From Ferrovibrio terrae (GTDB lineage: Bacteria > Pseudomonadota > Alphaproteobacteria > Ferrovibrionales > Ferrovibrionaceae), in assembly GCF_007197755.1 (NCBI RefSeq), contig NZ_CP041636.1:3198001-3262000 (forward strand): DNA of 64,000 bases, written 5' to 3'. Below the pieces are notes generated by a model, which worked only from the letters and a program-made list of their open reading frames with translations, had not been told where the DNA came from and did not search any database. Both the position numbers and the translations under genes were made by a program. Below, piece after piece: positions 61,108-64,000 of this stretch. Numbering within the stretch: position 1 is the first letter of the stretch; every line of letters starts with the position of its first letter.

Positions 61108-61848
61108 TTATTCGGCAGCCGGAGAGACCGGCGCGAGGTTCATCGCCTTCAGCAGGGCTTCCTGATGCGTGGTGATATGCTGGCGCATGATCTGCGCCGC
61201 CTGGTTGCCGTCGCGCGCGGCGATCGCATCGGCAATGGCGAGATGCTGCTGCGCCGAGCGCATCTTGCCATCCGGTGTGCGCGCGCGCGCGCGCATGCTC
61301 TGCCACGAGGTGTCGTTGCGGATCTTGTCGATCACCTCGAACAGGTCGAGCAGCAGGCGGTTGCCGGCCGCTTCGGCCAGGCTGCGATGGAAGGCGCTGT
61401 CCCAGCGTTCCAGCGTCGCCGGCTCGGTGTCGAGGCTGGCGGTGGCGATGCGCTCGGCCAGACGGCGGATCATCGCGATCTGGTCCGCACTGGCACGATG
61501 CGCTGCCAGCTGCGCCATGCTGGGCTCGATATGCAGCCGCACTTCCATGATCTCGTAGAAATTCGTGCGGCTGGCCAGCCGGCTGAGCGACGGCGCGGAG
61601 GCCGACGGGGCAGGGCCGATGAAGGTGCCCTTGCCCTGGCGGCGCCAGATCTTGCCTTCGGCCTCCAGCTCGGCCAGCGCCTGGCGGATCACGCGGCGAC
61701 TCACGCCCAGTCGGGCGGAGAGATCGCGCTCGGTCGGCAGCGGGGTTTCGGGATGCGGGGCGTGTTCGACCAGCAGTTTGCGCAGCACGCCCAGGGCCTC
61801 GACGGCCGAGGAGACGCGCAGGGTGGTGGGGGGCGACATTTCGTTCAT
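61108..61848 (-). CDS. GntR/FadR-family (FCD) transcriptional regulator
   Basis: 246 residues. Winged helix at 10-75 with PLPTERDLSARLGVSRRVIRQALAELEAEGKIWRRQGKGTFI, then a GntR FCD effector domain of seven helices whose metal ligands appear as RWDSAFHRSL, QHLAIADAI and RQHITTH. It probably senses a carboxylate or amino acid. ATGs at 61848 and 61839 are both possible. It lies 35 bases upstream of the GGT-like gene and is read in the same direction, so it likely regulates its own operon through the palindrome at 61858-61877. Confidence 0.92.
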   Translation of the reverse strand: MNEMSPPTTLRVSSAVEALGVLRKLLVEHAPHPETPLPTERDLSARLGVSRRVIRQALAELEAEGKIWRRQGKGTFIGPAPSASAPSLSRLASRTNFYEIMEVRLHIEPSMAQLAAHRASADQIAMIRRLAERIATASLDTEPATLERWDSAFHRSLAEAAGNRLLLDLFEVIDKIRNDTSWQSMRARARTPDGKMRSAQQHLAIADAIAARDGNQAAQIMRQHITTHQEALLKAMNLAPVSPAAE

Positions 61849-61857
61849 GTCCCCGAA

Positions 61858-61877
61858 CCTAAACCCAATGGTTTAGG
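61858..61877. promoter_or_regulatory. Palindromic operator candidate upstream of the GntR-type gene
   Basis: CCTAAACC, four bases, GGTTTAGG: a perfect 8-4-8 inverted repeat ten bases before the regulator ATG. Its AT-rich core within GC-rich DNA and its place over the probable leader region suit autoregulation by a dimeric repressor. Confidence 0.6.
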
Positions 61878-61900
61878 CAGGACAACTGCAAATCATTGCT

Positions 61901-61915
61901 TTAATTGCCAATTAA
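61901..61915. promoter_or_regulatory. Second palindrome upstream of the GntR-type gene
   Basis: TTAATTG, one base, CAATTAA: a perfect 7-1-7 palindrome 53 bases before the regulator ATG, AT-rich and so possibly part of the promoter as well as a protein site. Its sequence differs from the 61858 palindrome. The rest of 61916-62047 shows nothing I can name. Confidence 0.5.
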
Positions 61916-62047
61916 ATGCCCAATACGCTGCCTCTTATGGCATTTTGATCGCCTGAACGACGAACCATTTCCCAGATTGGTTCAAAGAGGTCCAACCCCG
62001 CTGCGGCCCAGCTCCGGCATCGGTGAATCTGGAGGCGGGAGCGGCTA

Positions 62048-62076
62048 TTGATTTGTCGACACTGACCCGGTACACA
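62048..62076 (+). promoter_or_regulatory. Candidate promoter of tRNA-Glu
   Basis: TTGATT (62048-62053), 17 bases, TACACA (62071-62076), about 61 bases before the tRNA. Matches to the consensus are moderate. Confidence 0.35.
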
Positions 62077-62137
62077 CCGCCTCGCGCCGGGCAACCGGTG
62101 CTGCTGCCGGATCATTTGATTCGCGCAGCCACAGGCC

Positions 62138-62213
62138 GACCCCATCGTCTAGAGGCCTAGGACGTCACCCTTTCACGGTGAAGACACGGGTTCGAATCCC
62201 GTTGGGGTCGCCA
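62138..62213 (+). tRNA. tRNA-Glu (anticodon TTC)
   Basis: 76 nucleotides with encoded CCA. The acceptor stem GACCCCA (62138-62144) pairs with TGGGGTC (62203-62209), G210 is the discriminator and CCA follows. The anticodon stem TCACC/GGTGA encloses the loop CTTTCAC with anticodon TTC at 62172-62174; the T-arm contains GGTTCGAATCC. The D-arm region TCTAGAGGCCTAGGA matches bacterial tRNA-Glu. It decodes GAA and GAG. It lies immediately before the metal-response locus. Confidence 0.97.
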
Positions 62214-62306
62214 GCTTACCTGGCTGGTCTGACCAGGCCATTCACGACATTCCAGATGCACCGCCCAGCTCAGGCTCGCGCCTGCGCGTGCGGGAGGTTT
62301 ATCGCC

Positions 62307-62337
62307 TTGACCTTCCCACACGGTAAGGACTTAGATT
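62307..62337 (+). promoter_or_regulatory. MerR/CueR-type promoter with 19-bp spacer
   Basis: TTGACC (62307-62312), a long 19-base spacer, and TAGATT (62332-62337). The spacer holds the dyad CCTTCCC-ACAC-GGTAAGG (62311-62328) with one mismatched pair. The overlong spacer plus a centred dyad is the hallmark of MerR-family promoters, and the CTTGACCTTCCC start resembles CueR sites at copper genes. Transcription should begin near 62344, at or next to the ATG of the first gene. Confidence 0.75.
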
Positions 62338-62343
62338 TCACTC

Positions 62344-62769
62344 ATGAGCCGTCGAGGACAAGCGAATCATCAGCCCAGCAGACTGCGCCGTTTTGGCACA
62401 GTCTTGGCGCTGCTCGGCCTCATCTTTGCCAGCACCATCGCTTCGATCTCGCACAGCATCGCCATGCCGATGATGGCCGGCGCGGTCCTGCAGTCGGTTG
62501 AGCAGGACAGCGCGCCGGGTGGTCATTACATGGCCAGAATGGCGCATGACTGCGAGAGTGAAGCAAGCGCGGAGGCCGCGCCGCAACAGCCGCAGGGCCC
62601 CTGCGATGAAGGCTGCATGCTATGCAATGACTGCACGATGACGAGCTTCACGCTGATATCGCCGATCGGCGTTGGCCTGGCCGAAGGCTACAGCATCTAT
62701 GCGCCGGCTGCCGTTCTTGTCCCGGCGAGCATTACACCTCCGTCTCCCAGTGAGCCTCCGAGAGTCTGA
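62344..62769 (+). CDS. Cys-rich membrane-anchored protein of a metal-response locus
   Basis: 141 residues. A basic N-terminus precedes one membrane segment (FGTVLALLGLIFASTIASI); further on lies a four-Cys cluster, GPCDEGCMLCNDCTM (about 89-103), after a Met/His-containing stretch (MPMMAG, HYMARMAHDC). The C-terminus is Pro/Ser-rich. Cys, Met and His in this order fit a metal-binding periplasmic protein; it recalls DUF2946-type copper proteins, but I cannot confirm the family. No ribosome binding site precedes the ATG, and the MerR-type promoter would start transcription within a base or two of it, so the mRNA may be leaderless. Confidence 0.7.
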   Translation: MSRRGQANHQPSRLRRFGTVLALLGLIFASTIASISHSIAMPMMAGAVLQSVEQDSAPGGHYMARMAHDCESEASAEAAPQQPQGPCDEGCMLCNDCTMTSFTLISPIGVGLAEGYSIYAPAAVLVPASITPPSPSEPPRV

Positions 62770-62847
62770 GCCACAGCACATCTGCGCCTGACGCCACAAC
62801 CGTCAGTCGCAGTCGGAGTTTGTTGCTCAACGTCGTGAGGTATTTCC

Positions 62848-63195
62848 ATGTCTTCCCGCATGCAGTCGGCAGCTTTTACGTTGCTGATGCTGACACTCGG
62901 TCTGGCTGAAGCGGCCAGTGCCGGTGACAAGCGCCCGGATCCCGCGGATCCAGAGGCTGTTGTTCCGCCGCATCGCTACGTCTCGAATTTTACGTCCTAC
63001 CGTCAGCCGCAGCTCGAACAGAAGCTCGACTGGCGTCAGGCCAATGACACCGTCCGCGATGTCGGCGGCCATGCCGGCGCCTTGAAGGGCGCACCCACGC
63101 AGGCAGCCGGGCAGCCTGCCGATCAGTCGCCCGCACATCACAGGCCAGCGATGCCTCACGCAGGGCATGCCGGTCATGGAGGGCATAAGCCATGA
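62848..63195 (+). CDS. Small periplasmic protein with His-rich C-terminus
   Basis: 115 residues, with GTGAGG before the ATG. A signal peptide (residues 1-25, ending AASA) is followed by a short charged region, PPHRYVSNFTSYRQPQLEQKLDWRQANDTVRDVGGHAG, and a low-complexity tail rich in His, Pro and Gly (PAHHRPAMPHAGHAGHGGHKP) suited to binding Cu or Ni. Such proteins are found before CusC-type factors in heavy-metal efflux operons; no named family is assigned. Its stop overlaps the ATG of the next gene (ATGA), so it is co-translated with the outer-membrane factor. Confidence 0.75.
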   Translation: MSSRMQSAAFTLLMLTLGLAEAASAGDKRPDPADPEAVVPPHRYVSNFTSYRQPQLEQKLDWRQANDTVRDVGGHAGALKGAPTQAAGQPADQSPAHHRPAMPHAGHAGHGGHKP

Positions 63196-64000
63196 GCGCG
63201 AAGATCACGTTGCGACGCGTGACAGCGTCGGTTGCGCTTGTCGCCCTTCTCGCGGCCTGCGCCAGCCCGGTGGCGAATGGCGCGTTTGACGAGGTGGCAG
63301 ACACCACCGAGCAGCGCATCGGCAAACGCCCGCTCTGGATCAAGAGCGAACAGGAAGAGCAGACGGTCCGCGAGGCGTTGGACAGGCTGCTGGCAAAACC
63401 GCTGACGGCCGACGATGCTGTTCAGGTCGCGTTGCTGAACAACCGGCGCCTGCAGGCCGGTTTTGCCGAACTGGGCATCGGCGCCGCTGACCTGACCAGT
63501 TCATGGCGTCCGGCAAATCCGGGCTTCACCTATGGGCGCCTGCGCGGCGGCGGCGAGACCGAGATCGAACGCGCTGTCACGCTTGATGCCCTGAGCCTGC
63601 TGGTGCTGCCCATCTCGGCCGGGATCGAAAGCCGGCGATACGAGCGCACCAAGCTCAACACAGCAACGGAAGTCCTGTCGCTGGCTGCCCGCACCCAGCG
63701 CGCCTGGTATGAGGCGGTCGCGGCTGAGCAGATCGCAAAATATGCCGTGGATGTCCGGGAAGCGGCCGATGCGCAGGCCGAACTGGCGCGGCGCATGAAG
63801 CAGGTCGGCAATTTCTCCATGCTGGCCTATGCGCGCGAGCAGCTGTTCTACGCGGATACCACAGCCCGTGTCGCAAAGGCACGCATGGCCGCCACCGCCG
63901 CCCGCGAACGGCTTGGCCGTCTGATGGGGCTATGGGGCAGGGATATGGCATTCAAGCTGCCCGAGCGCCTGCCTGACATCCCGAAGCAGCCGCGTGACAT
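63192..64000 (+). CDS. TolC/CusC-family outer-membrane efflux lipoprotein (3' end outside window)
   Basis: About 269 residues are in the window before it ends. The signal with lipobox LLAACAS gives a lipoprotein, as in CusC/OprM factors. LTADDAVQVALLNNRRLQAGFAELGIGAADL begins the first outer-membrane-efflux repeat, and long coiled-coil helices follow (AAVAAEQIAKYAVDVREAADAQAELARR region, FSMLAYAREQLFYADTTARVAKARMAATAARERLGRLMGL). It would form the outer-membrane channel of a metal or drug RND pump, with the inner components expected downstream of the window. It is co-translated with the His-rich protein. Confidence 0.88.
   Translation, partial: MSAKITLRRVTASVALVALLAACASPVANGAFDEVADTTEQRIGKRPLWIKSEQEEQTVREALDRLLAKPLTADDAVQVALLNNRRLQAGFAELGIGAADLTSSWRPANPGFTYGRLRGGGETEIERAVTLDALSLLVLPISAGIESRRYERTKLNTATEVLSLAARTQRAWYEAVAAEQIAKYAVDVREAADAQAELARRMKQVGNFSMLAYAREQLFYADTTARVAKARMAATAARERLGRLMGLWGRDMAFKLPERLPDIPKQPRD

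Noticed and set aside
62214-62260. Terminator of tRNA-Glu
   Set aside because: A CTGGTC-T-GACCAG palindrome at 62224-62236 can fold but lacks a T-run, so I do not call it.
1-64000. Insertion sequences, CRISPR arrays, prophage or toxin-antitoxin genes
   Set aside because: No transposase, Cas, integrase or phage structural motif and no regularly spaced repeat was seen on either strand.

Overview
The window is a GC-rich chromosomal stretch of an alphaproteobacterium. The best lineage markers are a divK-pleD operon, clpS-clpA, an EipB/DUF1849 envelope protein with its two conserved cysteines, polyhydroxyalkanoate (PHA) genes (phasin and class I synthase) and many dipeptide-type ABC genes. The mix resembles Rhodospirillales-like free-living heterotrophs, but the sequence alone does not fix a genus. 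Coding density is very high: no gap between genes exceeds about 300 bases. I see no insertion sequence, integrase, prophage or CRISPR array.

1-12 kb: end of a DUF423-like membrane protein; an MFS exporter; a leftward trio (crotonase-fold protein lacking its catalytic glutamates, CoA-binding protein, O-acetylhomoserine sulfhydrylase); galU-ugd for UDP-glucuronate; a second MFS carrier; a membrane-anchored class III cyclase; a DacF-like carboxypeptidase with a SPOR domain; a lipoprotein; and a phasin with a good sigma70 promoter and a possible PhaR operator. 12-19 kb: clpS-clpA, then a peptide binding protein and two permeases without ATPases, with a strong terminator after the binding protein. 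19-30 kb: housekeeping and signalling genes (HIT, GNAT-like, GDPD, two tandem RidA proteins, GGDEF protein, hydroxyacid dehydrogenase, EipB, ROK kinase, HAD hydrolase, divK, pleD, rpmG).

30-46 kb: two overlapping NUDIX genes, DUF983, corA, GDPD, rnr and topA; then a PAS protein, a LuxR-type regulator and a small secreted protein, with dyad symmetries in the flanking intergenic regions; SDR; YchJ; an unusual double-domain CatC-like protein; a palindromic intergenic repeat; phaC. 45-52 kb: OmpA-like lipoprotein, then alaC-hom-glpX-recJ.

52-62 kb: a long leftward run reading GntR regulator, gamma-glutamyltransferase without a signal peptide, DUF1028 protein, DppD/DppF ATPases, binding protein, two permeases, cupin and EamA exporter. 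It looks like a system that imports gamma-glutamyl or similar peptides and cleaves them inside the cell, with two palindromes upstream of the regulator. 62-64 kb: tRNA-Glu(TTC), followed by a metal-response locus. That locus has a MerR/CueR-type promoter with a 19-bp spacer, a Cys-rich membrane-anchored protein that may be translated leaderless, a His-rich periplasmic protein and the start of a CusC/TolC-type outer-membrane factor. The tRNA-linked metal locus and the double CatC-like protein are the least ordinary parts of the window. Nothing here is clearly a wholly new system.
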